64,000 nucleotides of DNA from Pseudomonas lijiangensis (GCF_018968705.1 NZ_CP076668.1:4599001-4663000); one strand, 5' to 3'. Counted from the first letter of the stretch, positions 26,998-37,547 are shown. The notes: generated from the letters alone by a model not told the origin. Program-made: numbers and translations.

Positions 26998-29304
26998 ATG
27001 AATAAGCTGTGTTTATTAGGTCTGCTGGTCGGTCTGGCCAGTCAATCGGTAATGGCCGACACCACTTCCACTGCCGCTCCCTCCGCCCAAGCCACACTGC
27101 AAGCCAAGAATGCCTTCATCTCCAAGCTGATGAAACAGATGACCCTCGATGAGAAGATAGGTCAGCTACGTCTTATCAGCATCAGCAGCGAGATGCCTCA
27201 GCCAAAGATTCTCAAGGAAATTGCCGCTGGAAGAATCGGTGGAACGTTCAACTCCATTACACGCGCAGAAAACCGCCCATTGCAAGAGGCGGCTGTAGGT
27301 CAGAGCCGTCTGAAAATTCCGATGTTCTTCGCCTATGACGTGATTCATGGCCATCGCACGATTTTCCCGATCAGCCTGGGCATGGCGGCCAGCTGGGACA
27401 TGGACGCCATCGCACTGACCGGCCGGATTTCCGCGAAGGAAGCCAGCGCCGACGGCCTGGACATGACCTTTGCACCGATGGTCGATATCTCCCGTGACCC
27501 ACGCTGGGGTCGCAGTTCAGAAGGTTTTGGCGAAGATACCTATCTGGTGTCACGCATCTCCGAAGTGATGGTCAAGTCCTTCCAGGGCAAGAACGTCGCT
27601 GCCAATGACAGCATCATGGCCGCCGTCAAACACTTCGCCCTGTATGGCGCGGTCGAAGGCGGACGTGACTACAACACCGTGGACATGAGCATGACGCGCA
27701 TGTACCAGGATTACCTGCCGCCTTACCGCGCAGCCACCGATGCCGGTGCCGGTGGCGTCATGGTCGCCCTCAACTCGATCAACGGAGTTCCCTCCACCTC
27801 CAACATGTGGCTGATGCAAGACCTGCTGCGCAAGGACTGGGGCTTCAAGGGCGTGACCATCAGCGACCACGGCGCCATCAAGGAATTGATCGAACACGGC
27901 GTGGCCAAGGACTATCGCGAAGCGGCCAAGCTGGCGATCAAGGCAGGCGTCGACCTGAGCATGAACGACGTTGCCTACGGCGAGCAGTTGCCGGGTCTGG
28001 TGAAGGATGGCGAGGTTTCCATGAAGGAAATCGACAACGCCGTACGCGAAGTGCTGGGCGCCAAGTACGACATGGGTCTGTTCGCCAAACCTTACGGTCG
28101 TATAGGCGTTGCTGCCGATGATCCGGCCGACACCTATTCCGATGATCGTCTGCACCGAGCAGAAGCCCGTGATGTGGCTCGCAAGACCCTGGTCCTGCTG
28201 AAAAACCAGAACGAAACCCTGCCGCTGAAGAAGCAAGGGACCATCGCCGTGATTGGCGGTCTCGCGAAAAGTCAGCTCGACATGCTGGGCAGCTGGTCCG
28301 CAGCCGGCCGGCCGAACCAGTCGGTCACCGTCTACGACGGTCTGGCCAATGCCGTCGGCGACAAGGCCAAGCTGGTTTATGCCCGTGGCGCGAACGTCAG
28401 CGACAACGAGCACATCCTCAGCTACCTGAACTTCATCGAACACGAAGTGGAAGTCGATCCGCGTCCTGCCCAGGAAATGATCGACGAGGCCGTGAAAGTG
28501 GCCGAGCAGTCCGACGTGATCGTAGCCGTTGTGGGTGAATCCCGTGGCATGTCCCACGAATCCGCAAGCCGCAGCAGCCTGAACATTCCGGGTAAGCAAC
28601 GCGATCTGATCAAGGCCCTGAAAGCCACCGGCAAGCCTCTGGTGCTGGTATTGATGAATGGCCGTCCGCTGGTACTGGTCGACGAACTGGAACAGGCCGA
28701 TGCCATGCTCGAAACCTGGTTCCCGGGCACCGAAGGCGGTAACGCCGTGGCTGACGTGCTGTTTGGCGACTACAACCCGTCGGGCAAACTGGCCATGTCC
28801 TTCCCGCGCTCGATTGGCCAGTTGCCGGTCTACTACGCGCACCTGAACACCGGTCGCCCCTACACGCCGGGCAAGCCGGGCAACTACACCTCGCACTATT
28901 TCGAGGAGCCAAACGGCCCGCTGTTCCCGTTCGGTTATGGCCTGAGCTACACAAGCTTCGACGTGTCCGACGTCAAGCTGTCGGACAACAAAATGGCCCG
29001 CAAAGGCAAGCTGACCGCCAGTGTCACCGTGAAGAACACCGGCAAGGTCGCTGGCACCACCATCGTGCAGTTGTACTTGCGTGATGTCGCGGCGTCGATC
29101 AGCCGTCCGGTGAAAGAGCTGAAAAACTTCGAAAAGGTCACGCTTGAGCCAGGCGAGGAAAAAGTCGTTAACTTTACCCTCAGCGAGGACGACCTGAAGT
29201 TCTACGACTCGAAGCTGAAATACGCTGCCGAGCCGGGTGAATTCAACGTCATGATCGGCCTCGACTCCGAGGCAGTGAAACAGGCGAGCTTCAACCTGCT
29301 GTAA
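26998..29304 (+). CDS. bglX: Periplasmic beta-glucosidase
   Basis: Glycoside hydrolase family 3, 768 residues, the length of E. coli BglX. A Sec signal peptide (MNKLCLLGLLVGLASQSVMA) places it in the periplasm. GH3 barrel (about 35-390) with nucleophile Asp290 in GVTISDHGAIKEL and substrate contacts in KHFALYG; GH3 C-terminal domain (about 400-630); fibronectin-III-like domain (about 670-760). Hydrolyses beta-glucosides such as plant glycosides or cello-oligosaccharides. Monocistronic; a hairpin terminator follows. Confidence 0.93.
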   Translation: MNKLCLLGLLVGLASQSVMADTTSTAAPSAQATLQAKNAFISKLMKQMTLDEKIGQLRLISISSEMPQPKILKEIAAGRIGGTFNSITRAENRPLQEAAVGQSRLKIPMFFAYDVIHGHRTIFPISLGMAASWDMDAIALTGRISAKEASADGLDMTFAPMVDISRDPRWGRSSEGFGEDTYLVSRISEVMVKSFQGKNVAANDSIMAAVKHFALYGAVEGGRDYNTVDMSMTRMYQDYLPPYRAATDAGAGGVMVALNSINGVPSTSNMWLMQDLLRKDWGFKGVTISDHGAIKELIEHGVAKDYREAAKLAIKAGVDLSMNDVAYGEQLPGLVKDGEVSMKEIDNAVREVLGAKYDMGLFAKPYGRIGVAADDPADTYSDDRLHRAEARDVARKTLVLLKNQNETLPLKKQGTIAVIGGLAKSQLDMLGSWSAAGRPNQSVTVYDGLANAVGDKAKLVYARGANVSDNEHILSYLNFIEHEVEVDPRPAQEMIDEAVKVAEQSDVIVAVVGESRGMSHESASRSSLNIPGKQRDLIKALKATGKPLVLVLMNGRPLVLVDELEQADAMLETWFPGTEGGNAVADVLFGDYNPSGKLAMSFPRSIGQLPVYYAHLNTGRPYTPGKPGNYTSHYFEEPNGPLFPFGYGLSYTSFDVSDVKLSDNKMARKGKLTASVTVKNTGKVAGTTIVQLYLRDVAASISRPVKELKNFEKVTLEPGEEKVVNFTLSEDDLKFYDSKLKYAAEPGEFNVMIGLDSEAVKQASFNLL

Positions 29305-29316
29305 ATGCCGATAACG

Positions 29317-29356
29317 GCGTATTCGCGAGTGCAAGCGCTTGCGAATACGCTGGTTT
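29317..29356 (+). terminator. bglX terminator
   Basis: GCGTATTCGC (29317-29326) and its exact complement (29341-29350) flank a 14-base loop and are followed by TGGTTTT. Stem is perfect; the T-tract is short. Confidence 0.65.
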
Positions 29357-29381
29357 TGAACCCCCAGGCAGCCCACGCGAT

Positions 29382-31151
29382 ATGATTTTCAAACATCGCA
29401 ACTTGCGTATTTCCCTGTATACCCTCCTGATTCTGGCTGGCGCCGCCTTGTCTGCCGGCGTGGCCATGCTACACGCTCAGCGACATGCCCTGTCACAGGA
29501 AGCCATCCGTGCCAGCGGGCAAATGGTGCTGTACGCCAACACCCTGCATACCCTGATCGAACGCTATCGTGCCTTGCCCTCGGTGCTGGCGCTCGATGCT
29601 GAAATTCGCGCAGCCGTGAGCGGCCCGCTCACCGAAGGCGCCCGGCTTTCGCTCAACCTCAAGCTGGAAAAAATCAACGAGGCCGCCCACTCCTCCTCTC
29701 TGGAACTGCTTGATCGAAACGGGCTGGCCGTGGGTGCCAGTAACTGGCGACAACCCAACAGCTATGTCGGCCACAACTACGGGTTTCGTCCCTACTTCCA
29801 ACAGGCGAAGACCCTGGGCATCGGACGTTTCTATGCCGTCGGTGTCACCACCGGTATTCCGGGCTATTTCCTGTCCAATGCCGTACGCGATAACGAAGGT
29901 AATTTCGGTGGCGCCATGGTGGTGAAGCTGGAGTTTCCCGACATTGAGCAAGAGTGGAGCCAGGGCGACGATCTGCTGCTGGTCAGCGACAACAAAGGCA
30001 TTGTGTTTATCGCCAGCCGCAGCGAATGGCGCTATCGCGAGCTGGAACCCATTTCTCTCGAAAACCGTGCAGAGCTGCTGCGCACCCGGCAGTACGACAA
30101 GAAACCACTGTCACCGCTGCGCAGTCGCCTTCTCGATCAGGTCGGGCCGCAAAGCCATTTGAGCCGGGTCGACGGACCTGATGGCACGACTGATTACCTC
30201 TGGCAGTCCATGCCGCTTCCCGACGAAAACTGGACATTGCACCTGTTGCGCAAACCACAACTGGTCAATGACGACATCCGCAATGCCGCACTGGCGGGCG
30301 CCGGTATCTGGCTGACGCTGGTATTTCTGGGGCTGTTCCTCTATCAGCGCTGGCGCTTGTCGAAGCTGCGCGAACGCAGTCGCGACGAACTGGAACGTCA
30401 GGTTCAGGAACGCACCCGTGACTTGCGCACCGCCCAGGAAGGTCTGGTGCAATCAACCAAACTGGCGGCGCTGGGACAAATGTCTGCGGCACTGGCCCAC
30501 GAGATCAACCAGCCACTGACGGCCCAGCGCATGCAACTGGCAACCTTGCGCCTGCTGCTCGATCAGGGCCGCATCGAGGATGCCTGCAAGTCTCTGGATC
30601 CGCTGGATCAGCAACTGACCCGCATGAGCGCACTCACGGGCCATCTGAAAACCTTCGCCCGCAAGAGCCCAAGCGGCCTGCGTGAGCGACTGGATCTGGC
30701 GACCGTGGTCGATCAGGCCTTGCTGTTGCTGGACCCTCGCATTCGCGAAGAGCGGGTCAGTTGTGTGTTGCACCTGTCCCGTCCGGCCTGGGTACGTGGT
30801 GACTCCATTCGCCTGGAACAGGTGCTGATCAACCTGCTGCGCAACGCCCTGGACGCCATGCGCGACAAACCTCTCAAGCGTCTGGAAGTACGCATCGATG
30901 CCCAGGCGCAGCACTGGCAACTGAGTGTCATCGACAGTGGCGGCGGTATTGCGCAGGAGCATCTGGGCAATATCTTCGATCCGTTCTTCACCACCAAACC
31001 GGTGGGCGATGGGCTTGGTCTCGGGCTGGCGGTGTCTTATGCGATCATTCACGAACTCGAGGGTCGCCTGACAGCAGAAAACCGGGATAACGGTGCGGTG
31101 TTCTGGTTCAGCCTGCCCAATGACCTCCTGGAGACTCAAACCCCATGCTGA
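29382..31151 (+). CDS. Sensor histidine kinase, DctB/MifS-like
   Basis: 589 residues. TM helix (about 8-28), periplasmic double-PDC sensor (about 40-300; [20 protein letters not shown] and [11 protein letters not shown] are typical of DctB-like dicarboxylate sensors), second TM (about 300-322), a coiled coil, then HisKA with His373 in [11 protein letters not shown] and an ATPase domain with [10 protein letters not shown] and [10 protein letters not shown]. Likely reads C4- or C5-dicarboxylates in the periplasm. The last 7 bases overlap the start of the response regulator. P. aeruginosa MifS, which senses alpha-ketoglutarate, is one plausible counterpart; DctB is the other. Confidence 0.88.
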   Translation: MIFKHRNLRISLYTLLILAGAALSAGVAMLHAQRHALSQEAIRASGQMVLYANTLHTLIERYRALPSVLALDAEIRAAVSGPLTEGARLSLNLKLEKINEAAHSSSLELLDRNGLAVGASNWRQPNSYVGHNYGFRPYFQQAKTLGIGRFYAVGVTTGIPGYFLSNAVRDNEGNFGGAMVVKLEFPDIEQEWSQGDDLLLVSDNKGIVFIASRSEWRYRELEPISLENRAELLRTRQYDKKPLSPLRSRLLDQVGPQSHLSRVDGPDGTTDYLWQSMPLPDENWTLHLLRKPQLVNDDIRNAALAGAGIWLTLVFLGLFLYQRWRLSKLRERSRDELERQVQERTRDLRTAQEGLVQSTKLAALGQMSAALAHEINQPLTAQRMQLATLRLLLDQGRIEDACKSLDPLDQQLTRMSALTGHLKTFARKSPSGLRERLDLATVVDQALLLLDPRIREERVSCVLHLSRPAWVRGDSIRLEQVLINLLRNALDAMRDKPLKRLEVRIDAQAQHWQLSVIDSGGGIAQEHLGNIFDPFFTTKPVGDGLGLGLAVSYAIIHELEGRLTAENRDNGAVFWFSLPNDLLETQTPC

Positions 31152-32467
31152 ACTCGGTCATCGTTGTCGACGACGAAGCGCCCATCCGACAGGCCATCGA
31201 ACCCTGGCTGACGCTGTCGGGCTTTCAGGTGCAGGTCTACAGTCGCGCCGAAGAATGCCTGGAGCACTTGCCCGAACACTTTCCCGGCGTGATCCTCACC
31301 GACGTGCGCATGCCGGGCATGGGCGGCCTAGAGTTGCTGGCCCGCCTGCAAGCGCTGGACAAGGACCTGCCGGTGATCCTGCTCACCGGCCACGGCGACG
31401 TGCCCATGGCGGTCGAGGCCATGCGTGAAGGCGCTTACGACTTTCTGGAAAAACCCTTCAGCCCGCAGACCCTGCTCACCAACCTGAGCCGGGCCATGGA
31501 AAAACGCCAGTTGATCCTGGAAAACCGCCGCCTGACCGAACAGGCCGACGCCCGCACCCAACTGGATGCCACGCTGCTGGGTGTATCGCCCAGCCTTCAG
31601 GTCTTGCGACGCAATGTGCTGGAGCTGTCGCAACTGCCGGTCAACGTGATCATTCGTGGCGAAACCGGCAGCGGCAAAGAACTGGTCGCCCGCTGCCTGC
31701 ATGATTTCGGGCCGCGAGCCAGCAAGCCCTTTGTTGCTCTCAACTGCGCCGCCATTCCCGAGCACTTGTTTGAAGCCGAACTGTTCGGCCACGAAAGCGG
31801 AGCCTTTACCGGCGCTCAGGGCAAGCGCATCGGCAGGCTGGAATACGCCGACGGCGGCACGCTGTTTCTCGACGAAATCGAAAGCATGCCCATGGCCCAG
31901 CAGGTCAAACTGCTGCGGGTGTTGCAGGACAAACGCCTGGAACGGCTGGGCTCGAACCGCAGCATCGAGGTGGACCTGCGGATCGTTGCAGCAACCAAAC
32001 CGGACTTGCTGGAAGAGGCCCGCGCCGGACGCTTTCGCGAAGACCTGGCCTATCGCCTGAATGTCGCGCAACTGCATCTGCCGCCACTGCGTGAACGGCG
32101 CGAAGATATCGTGCAGCTCTTCAATCACTTTGCCCGCACGGCTGCGGCCCGCATGGGTCGCGAAGCGCCTGCCCTCAGCGCCTTGCAACTGGGGCAGTTG
32201 CTCAGCCATGACTGGCCGGGCAATGTTCGCGAACTGGCCAACGCTGCCGAGCGCCAGGCACTGGGGCTGGATATCGCCGAAGCGCCACAGCAGGGGCAAT
32301 CCCTGGCGGCGCAACAGGAGGCGTTCGAGGCGCAATGCCTGCGCGCTTCCCTGACCCGTCACAAAGGCGATATCAAATCCGTGCTCAATGAGCTGCAACT
32401 GCCGCGTCGCACCTTCAACGAAAAAATGCAGCGTCACGGGCTGGTGCGAGAAATGTTTCTGGGGTGA
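31145..32467 (+). CDS. Sigma-54-dependent response regulator, DctD/MifR-like
   Basis: 440 residues. Receiver domain with phospho-acceptor Asp53 (ILTDVRMPG); AAA+ domain with Walker A GETGSGKE (about 173) and the sigma-54 contact loop GAFTGA (about 219), so it should open sigma-54 promoters; C-terminal Fis-type helix-turn-helix (LNELQLPRRTFNEKM). Co-translated with the kinase. The window contains one strong sigma-54 promoter, in front of the ketoglutarate-type permease 3.6 kb downstream, which is the likely target. Confidence 0.92.
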   Translation: MLNSVIVVDDEAPIRQAIEPWLTLSGFQVQVYSRAEECLEHLPEHFPGVILTDVRMPGMGGLELLARLQALDKDLPVILLTGHGDVPMAVEAMREGAYDFLEKPFSPQTLLTNLSRAMEKRQLILENRRLTEQADARTQLDATLLGVSPSLQVLRRNVLELSQLPVNVIIRGETGSGKELVARCLHDFGPRASKPFVALNCAAIPEHLFEAELFGHESGAFTGAQGKRIGRLEYADGGTLFLDEIESMPMAQQVKLLRVLQDKRLERLGSNRSIEVDLRIVAATKPDLLEEARAGRFREDLAYRLNVAQLHLPPLRERREDIVQLFNHFARTAAARMGREAPALSALQLGQLLSHDWPGNVRELANAAERQALGLDIAEAPQQGQSLAAQQEAFEAQCLRASLTRHKGDIKSVLNELQLPRRTFNEKMQRHGLVREMFLG

Positions 32468-32498
32468 AACTATTGGCCGGCGCATTGCAGGTCATGAT

Positions 32499-32590
32499 GT
32501 GGGAGGCAGCTTGCTGGCGACAGCGCCGTTGAAGCCGATAAATATTCTTTGACCTCACTGACCCTGTCGCCAGCAAGCTGCCTCCCACAA
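32499..32590. repeat. REP doublet, GGCAGCTTGCTGGC family
   Basis: GTGGGAGGCAGCTTGCTGGC from 32499 and the exact reverse copy GCCAGCAAGCTGCCTCCCAC ending near 32588, with a 50-base spacer. Same layout as 25298-25390. It separates the two-component system from hscC. Confidence 0.9.
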
Positions 32591-32677
32591 AGAAAGTGAA
32601 ACTCTTCATTGAATCGACCGATCAACCTTATCCCCCTTTAGAATCCGGACAGTGAATACGCAAGGAGAAAGCATCAC

Positions 32678-34372
32678 ATGATCGTCGGTATAGATTTGGG
32701 CACGACCAACAGTCTGGTCGCCGTCTGGCGCGATGGTAAAACCCGACTGGTTGCCAACGCACTGGGCGAAATGCTGACGCCCAGCGTGGTAGGGCTGGAC
32801 GACGATGATCAGATCCTGGTGGGGAAAGCCGCACGCGAGCGCCTGCAGACTCATCCCTCCAGAACCGCGGCACTGTTCAAGCGCCATATGGGCAGCGCGC
32901 AAAAGGTCAGCCTGGGAACAAACGCTTACCGGCCCGAAGAGCTGTCGGCACTGGTCCTCAAGAGCCTCAAGGCCGATGTGGAGCGGGAGTTCGGTGAAAC
33001 CGTAACCGAGGCCGTGATCAGCGTGCCCGCCTACTTCAGCGATGCCCAACGCAAGGCCACTCGGGTAGCAGGCGAACTGGCAGGCCTGAAAGTCGACAAG
33101 CTGATTAACGAACCCACCGCAGCAGCGCTCGCATACGGCTTGCATCAGAAAGAAGGCGAAACCTCGTTCCTGGTGTTCGACCTGGGTGGCGGCACTTTCG
33201 ATATCTCGATTCTTGAACTGTTCGACGGCGTGATGGAAGTACGCGCCAGCGCCGGTGACAACTTTCTGGGAGGCGAAGACTTCGACCTTTCGCTGGTCGA
33301 TCACTTCATTGACCTGCATCGCAACGAAACCGACTTCCCGCCCAAGGCCAGCATCGCCCCGTCTTTGCGCCGCGAAGCAGAGCGCGTACGCAAGGCGCTG
33401 GGGCAGGACAGCAGTGCCGAATTCGTGCTGCGCCATGCCGACCGTGAATGGCGCAAGACCATCACTCAGGAGCAACTGAGCGAGTTGTACGCGCCGCTGC
33501 TCTCCCGCTTGCGCGCCCCCATCGAGCGAGCCCTGCGGGACGCGAAAATCCGGGTGGCCGACCTCGACGAAATTCTGCTGGTGGGCGGCACCACGCGCAT
33601 GCCCCTGATCCGCAAACTCGCGGCCGGGTTGTTCGGGCGCTTTCCGTCCATCACCCTCAACCCCGATGAAGTGGTCGCCCAAGGCGCTGCCATCCAGGCG
33701 GCGCTCAAGCAAAGGGACGCGGCGCTGGAAGAGATTGTCCTGACCGACGTGTGCCCTTACACCCTGGGCATCGAAACCTCCAATCGCTTTGGCAACTCCA
33801 TCGAAGGCGGTCATTACCTGCCGATCATCGAGCGCAACAGCGTGGTCCCGGTAAGTCGCGTCAAAACCGTACAGACCCTGAGCGACAACCAGAAGCATGT
33901 GCTGGTGAAGATCTATCAGGGCGAAAGCCGTCTGGTGAAAGACAACATTGCACTGGGTGAACTGGATATTCCGATCCCGCCTGCCAAGGCCGGTGAAGTC
34001 GAACTGAATGTGCGCTTCACCTACGACAACAATGGTCTGCTGGAGGCCGATGTACAGATCCCGATGACCGGCCAGAGTCACAAGCTGGTGATCGAGAACA
34101 ACCCCGGCGTGATGACCCCGGAGGAAATCCAGGAACGCCTCCAGGTGTTGGCAGCGCTCAAGGTTCATCCACGCGAGCAGCAGGTCAATACGCACCTCAG
34201 CGCCCGTCTGGAACGGCTGTATCAGGAATACCTGGGCGAAGCCCGGGAAATGATCGGCTATTGGGCCAGCCAGTTTCAGCGTGTGCTGGAAACCCAGGAT
34301 GATCGCCAGATCAGCGAAATGCGCAAAAGCCTCGAAAAAGAGATCGATCGTTTCGAGCGGGGCGAGAGGTAA
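32678..34372 (+). CDS. hscC: Hsp70-class chaperone HscC
   Basis: 564 residues, shorter than DnaK and matching HscC. ATPase domain with the phosphate-1 loop [28 protein letters not shown] and [13 protein letters not shown]; substrate-binding beta domain (about 375-500) and a short helical lid. No GrpE or DnaJ proper is nearby; its J-protein starts 5 bases downstream, the arrangement known for E. coli HscC and DjlB/DjlC. Cytoplasmic; clients unknown. Confidence 0.92.
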   Translation: MIVGIDLGTTNSLVAVWRDGKTRLVANALGEMLTPSVVGLDDDDQILVGKAARERLQTHPSRTAALFKRHMGSAQKVSLGTNAYRPEELSALVLKSLKADVEREFGETVTEAVISVPAYFSDAQRKATRVAGELAGLKVDKLINEPTAAALAYGLHQKEGETSFLVFDLGGGTFDISILELFDGVMEVRASAGDNFLGGEDFDLSLVDHFIDLHRNETDFPPKASIAPSLRREAERVRKALGQDSSAEFVLRHADREWRKTITQEQLSELYAPLLSRLRAPIERALRDAKIRVADLDEILLVGGTTRMPLIRKLAAGLFGRFPSITLNPDEVVAQGAAIQAALKQRDAALEEIVLTDVCPYTLGIETSNRFGNSIEGGHYLPIIERNSVVPVSRVKTVQTLSDNQKHVLVKIYQGESRLVKDNIALGELDIPIPPAKAGEVELNVRFTYDNNGLLEADVQIPMTGQSHKLVIENNPGVMTPEEIQERLQVLAALKVHPREQQVNTHLSARLERLYQEYLGEAREMIGYWASQFQRVLETQDDRQISEMRKSLEKEIDRFERGER

Positions 34373-34377
34373 CAGGG

Positions 34378-35982
34378 ATGAATTGCTGGAGCGTCCTTGA
34401 ACTGGACAGAAATGCCGACGAGCGCAGTATCAAGCGTCAGTACGCCAAGCTGTTGAAAGTGAACCGCCCCGATGAGGACCCGGACGCCTTTCAACGATTG
34501 CGGGACGCTTACGAGCAGGCGCTGGATCAGGCTCGCAATCGCTATGAAGCGGATGAAGACGAAGACGCGTATCAGGAAATCGATACAGGCCATGAGCCGT
34601 TCGTGCCCCTGCAACTCGTCGAGGTGGCCCCGGTTTTCGAGCCGACGGTCGTCAGCCCTCCTTCGCCTGTGGAGCAGAGCTGGTACGACGTTGCCCAGAA
34701 AACCACAGCCCAAGACCTGCACACGCAACACCAGTTGGCCAGGGATCTGGGGGCGGATGCGCAGTTTCAACAGCATCTGGTGCAGCGTTGCCTGATCGAC
34801 ACCGACGACAACCTGCAACTGCTCAAGGCGGCTGTAGCCCGGTTGCAATGGCTGACGCCCTGGCAAAAGGTGACGCTCAGTGCCCATCAGGAGAAACGCC
34901 TGACCCAGGCGCTGCTCGATGAAACCCTGCCCCGCCTGCAAGCCCTGCTGGAAAGCCAGCAGGAGCGCCAATTCCTGGACGAGCTCAAAGCCCTTGAACA
35001 ACAGCCCTGGCTGGAAAAGCTGGAACACCGTGAGCACCTGCAACGCTGGACCATGACCCTGCTGATCAATACACGGGACTGGACACCGGCCTTGTTCGAG
35101 CGGATCTGCCAGCTCTTCGACTGGGATCAGAAGCATTACAGCCCGACCGACCCTCCGTCGCTCTGGCAGCGGCTTGTCGAACGTTGTGAGCGATACGGGT
35201 ATGCCAAACGCCTGGAAGAGTTGCTGACCGAGAACAGCCATCACGGCGATGCGGCGAAGCTGCTGCTCGAACCGCCGCCACTGGACACGCAACTGCGCAT
35301 GGCCAGAAACAGCGACCCGGCGGTCTGGGAAGGTTGCGAGCAACTGTCCGAAGACCTGACCTATCGCTACCCCGAAGCCCTGGAGCAGTACCCGGACGCC
35401 GATCTCACGAGCTGGCGAAAGCTTTATGATCAGGTCCACTTCAACGCTTACCTGAGAGCTTATCTGTTCGGGTTCGTATTCATCCTGATAGCCGGCATCG
35501 TTCCTACGTCCCGGGCCGGGAAATTCGACCTGTTCTATACGATTTTCACTGCACTCAGCTTGCCGGTGGTGATTCTTCTGGTGTTCTACGTGTTCATGTC
35601 GTTCTGGAAGCCGGTGTCCGGCTCCTTTGCGTCTGTGGATGAGTACCTGAGTGAACGGCTGCTGCCTCGCTGGTTGAGCTGGCCGGGGCATCAGGCATTG
35701 CTGCTGCGTCATGGCATCCCGACCGTTGTAGTCGGCATCGCCTTTGCCAATAGCGGGCCGGTTGCAGTGGTCTCCTACCTCATCCTGCTGGTGGCCTGGA
35801 TAGCGCTTTCTCCTTACCAGGTTTCCAGGTTTCAAAGCCATTGCGCTGAAAAGACCGGGGGATGGCAACACGTGAAGCGCTACTGCTCGGAGAACATCGG
35901 CAAGGGTGTGATGATCATCCTCGGCCTGATGTTCGCCTTTGTGCTCGCCGTGCTGATTTTCGGGCCCGGCCACCCTCGATAA
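34378..35982 (+). CDS. J-domain membrane protein, partner of HscC
   Basis: 534 residues. N-terminal J-domain (1-55: CWSVLELDRNADERSIKRQY then LKVNRPDEDPDAFQRLRDAY). The usual His-Pro-Asp loop reads Arg-Pro-Asp, as in DjlB/DjlC-type proteins. The long middle (about 110-355) is helical and unassigned. The C-terminal third has four or five membrane helices (LFGFVFILIAGIVP, LSLPVVILLVFYVFM, SYLILLVAWIALSP, VMIILGLMFAFVLAVLIF). Anchoring HscC to the membrane is a reasonable inference. Co-transcribed with hscC. Confidence 0.85.
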   Translation: MNCWSVLELDRNADERSIKRQYAKLLKVNRPDEDPDAFQRLRDAYEQALDQARNRYEADEDEDAYQEIDTGHEPFVPLQLVEVAPVFEPTVVSPPSPVEQSWYDVAQKTTAQDLHTQHQLARDLGADAQFQQHLVQRCLIDTDDNLQLLKAAVARLQWLTPWQKVTLSAHQEKRLTQALLDETLPRLQALLESQQERQFLDELKALEQQPWLEKLEHREHLQRWTMTLLINTRDWTPALFERICQLFDWDQKHYSPTDPPSLWQRLVERCERYGYAKRLEELLTENSHHGDAAKLLLEPPPLDTQLRMARNSDPAVWEGCEQLSEDLTYRYPEALEQYPDADLTSWRKLYDQVHFNAYLRAYLFGFVFILIAGIVPTSRAGKFDLFYTIFTALSLPVVILLVFYVFMSFWKPVSGSFASVDEYLSERLLPRWLSWPGHQALLLRHGIPTVVVGIAFANSGPVAVVSYLILLVAWIALSPYQVSRFQSHCAEKTGGWQHVKRYCSENIGKGVMIILGLMFAFVLAVLIFGPGHPR

Positions 35983-36090
35983 ACCGGCGTTTCGCTGATA
36001 TCGGCAATTTTCCGCTTATCCAGAAATGCTGGATAGGCGGATTTCCGCTCATTTCATTCCCTCCTCCCCTCTGGAACGGGCCTCTCGGGC

Positions 36091-36107
36091 CTGGCACAAC
36101 TCCTGCT
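36091..36107 (+). promoter_or_regulatory. Sigma-54 promoter of the ketoglutarate-type permease
   Basis: CTGGCACAACTCCTGCT differs from the consensus YTGGCACGRNNNTTGCW at only two positions and has the invariant GG (36093-36094) and GC (36105-36106) at the correct 10-base spacing. It lies 59 bases before the permease start. No other sigma-54 match this good was noticed in the window. Confidence 0.8.
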
Positions 36108-36165
36108 ATAGCTCAGGTCAGGCTGCGTGCAGCTGCCTTCTAAAAATAATGACTTAAGGAACACC

Positions 36166-37494
36166 ATGGATAACTCCAACACTCTCTCGAAAGAGTCGGC
36201 TGGCGCACCCGCCGCTGAAAAATCCACCTCCAGCCGTCTCAAGTCGATCTTCAGCGGCTCGGTCGGCAACATGGTCGAGTGGTATGACTGGTACGTCTAT
36301 GCCGCCTTCTCGTTGTACTTCGCCAAAGTCTTCTTCCCCAAGGGCGACAGCACTGCCCAACTGCTCAACACCGCCGCGATCTTTGCCGTAGGCTTTCTGA
36401 TGCGTCCGATCGGTGGCTGGCTGATGGGTCTGTACGCCGACTACAAGGGGCGCAAGGCCGCCTTGATGGCTTCGGTACTGCTGATGTGCTTCGGCTCGCT
36501 GATCATTGCCCTGACACCGGGTTATGAAACCATCGGCGTCGGCGCTCCGATCCTGCTGGTCTTTGCCCGTCTGCTGCAGGGCCTGTCGGTGGGTGGCGAA
36601 TACGGCACCTCGGCAACCTATCTCAGTGAAATGGCCACCAAGGAACGTCGCGGCTTCTTCTCCAGCTTCCAGTACGTCACCCTGATTTCCGGCCAGCTAA
36701 TCGCCCTGGCAGTACTGATCGTGCTGCAACAGGTACTGACCACCGAAGAGCTGCACAGCTGGGGCTGGCGTATTCCGTTCGCCATCGGCGCACTGTGTGC
36801 CGTCGTTGCGCTGTTCCTGCGTCGCGGCATGGAAGAAACCGAGTCTTTTACCCGCAAACAGAAAGACGACAAGCCCAAAGAAAGCCTGATGCGCACCCTG
36901 ATGCGTCATCCCAAGGAACTGATGACCGTGGTCGGCCTGACCATGGGCGGCACCCTGGCCTTCTACACCTACACCACTTACATGCAGAAGTATCTGGTGA
37001 ACACGGTAGGCATGAGCATCAGCGACTCGACCACCATTTCGGCCGCGACGCTGTTCCTGTTCATGCTGCTGCAACCGGTCGTTGGCGGGCTGTCCGACAA
37101 GATCGGTCGTCGTCCGATCCTGATCGCCTTCGGCGTTCTGGGAACCCTGTGCACTGTGCCGATCCTGACCACCCTGCACACCATCCAGACCTGGTGGGGC
37201 GCGTTCTTCCTGATCATGGCCGCACTGATCATCGTCAGCGGCTATACCTCGATCAACGCCGTGGTCAAAGCCGAACTGTTCCCGACCGAAATCCGCGCCC
37301 TGGGTGTAGGCCTGCCTTACGCACTGACCGTATCGATCTTCGGCGGCACGGCTGAATACATCGCCCTGTGGTTCAAGAGCATCGGCATGGAAACCGGCTA
37401 CTACTGGTATGTCACGGCCTGTATCGCATGCTCGCTGCTGGTGTATGTGTTCATGAAAGACACCCGCAAGCATTCGCGTATCGAAACCGACTGA
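36166..37494 (+). CDS. kgtP: MFS permease, alpha-ketoglutarate (KgtP) type
   Basis: 442 residues, 12 membrane helices, metabolite:H+ symporter branch. Family motifs: GNMVEWYDWYVYAAFSLYFA at the first helix, GADYKGRKAAL-like loop 2-3 (LYADYKGRKAAL), [20 protein letters not shown] in helix 5, and LSDKIGRRPIL in loop 8-9. Start ATG 36166 has AAGGA about 5 bases upstream. Preceded by a strong sigma-54 promoter; the DctB/DctD-like system upstream is the obvious activator. Closely resembles the MFS alpha-ketoglutarate transporter of P. aeruginosa controlled by MifS/MifR. Followed by a terminator. Confidence 0.88.
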   Translation: MDNSNTLSKESAGAPAAEKSTSSRLKSIFSGSVGNMVEWYDWYVYAAFSLYFAKVFFPKGDSTAQLLNTAAIFAVGFLMRPIGGWLMGLYADYKGRKAALMASVLLMCFGSLIIALTPGYETIGVGAPILLVFARLLQGLSVGGEYGTSATYLSEMATKERRGFFSSFQYVTLISGQLIALAVLIVLQQVLTTEELHSWGWRIPFAIGALCAVVALFLRRGMEETESFTRKQKDDKPKESLMRTLMRHPKELMTVVGLTMGGTLAFYTYTTYMQKYLVNTVGMSISDSTTISAATLFLFMLLQPVVGGLSDKIGRRPILIAFGVLGTLCTVPILTTLHTIQTWWGAFFLIMAALIIVSGYTSINAVVKAELFPTEIRALGVGLPYALTVSIFGGTAEYIALWFKSIGMETGYYWYVTACIACSLLVYVFMKDTRKHSRIETD

Positions 37495-37515
37495 TCTCGT
37501 GTTTCATTGATGATC

Positions 37516-37547
37516 AAGGGCAGCCAGCGTCATGGGCTGCCCTTTTT
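37516..37547 (+). terminator. Terminator after the permease
   Basis: AAGGGCAGCC and GGCTGCCCTT form a 10-bp stem around a 9-base loop, followed by TTT: a good intrinsic terminator. Confidence 0.88.

Noticed and set aside
27550-29376. 608-residue minus-strand frame
   Set aside because: Antisense shadow of bglX; no recognisable protein features.
32606-34195. 529-residue minus-strand frame
   Set aside because: Antisense to hscC.
34276-35973. 565-residue minus-strand frame
   Set aside because: Antisense to the J-protein gene; low-complexity composition.
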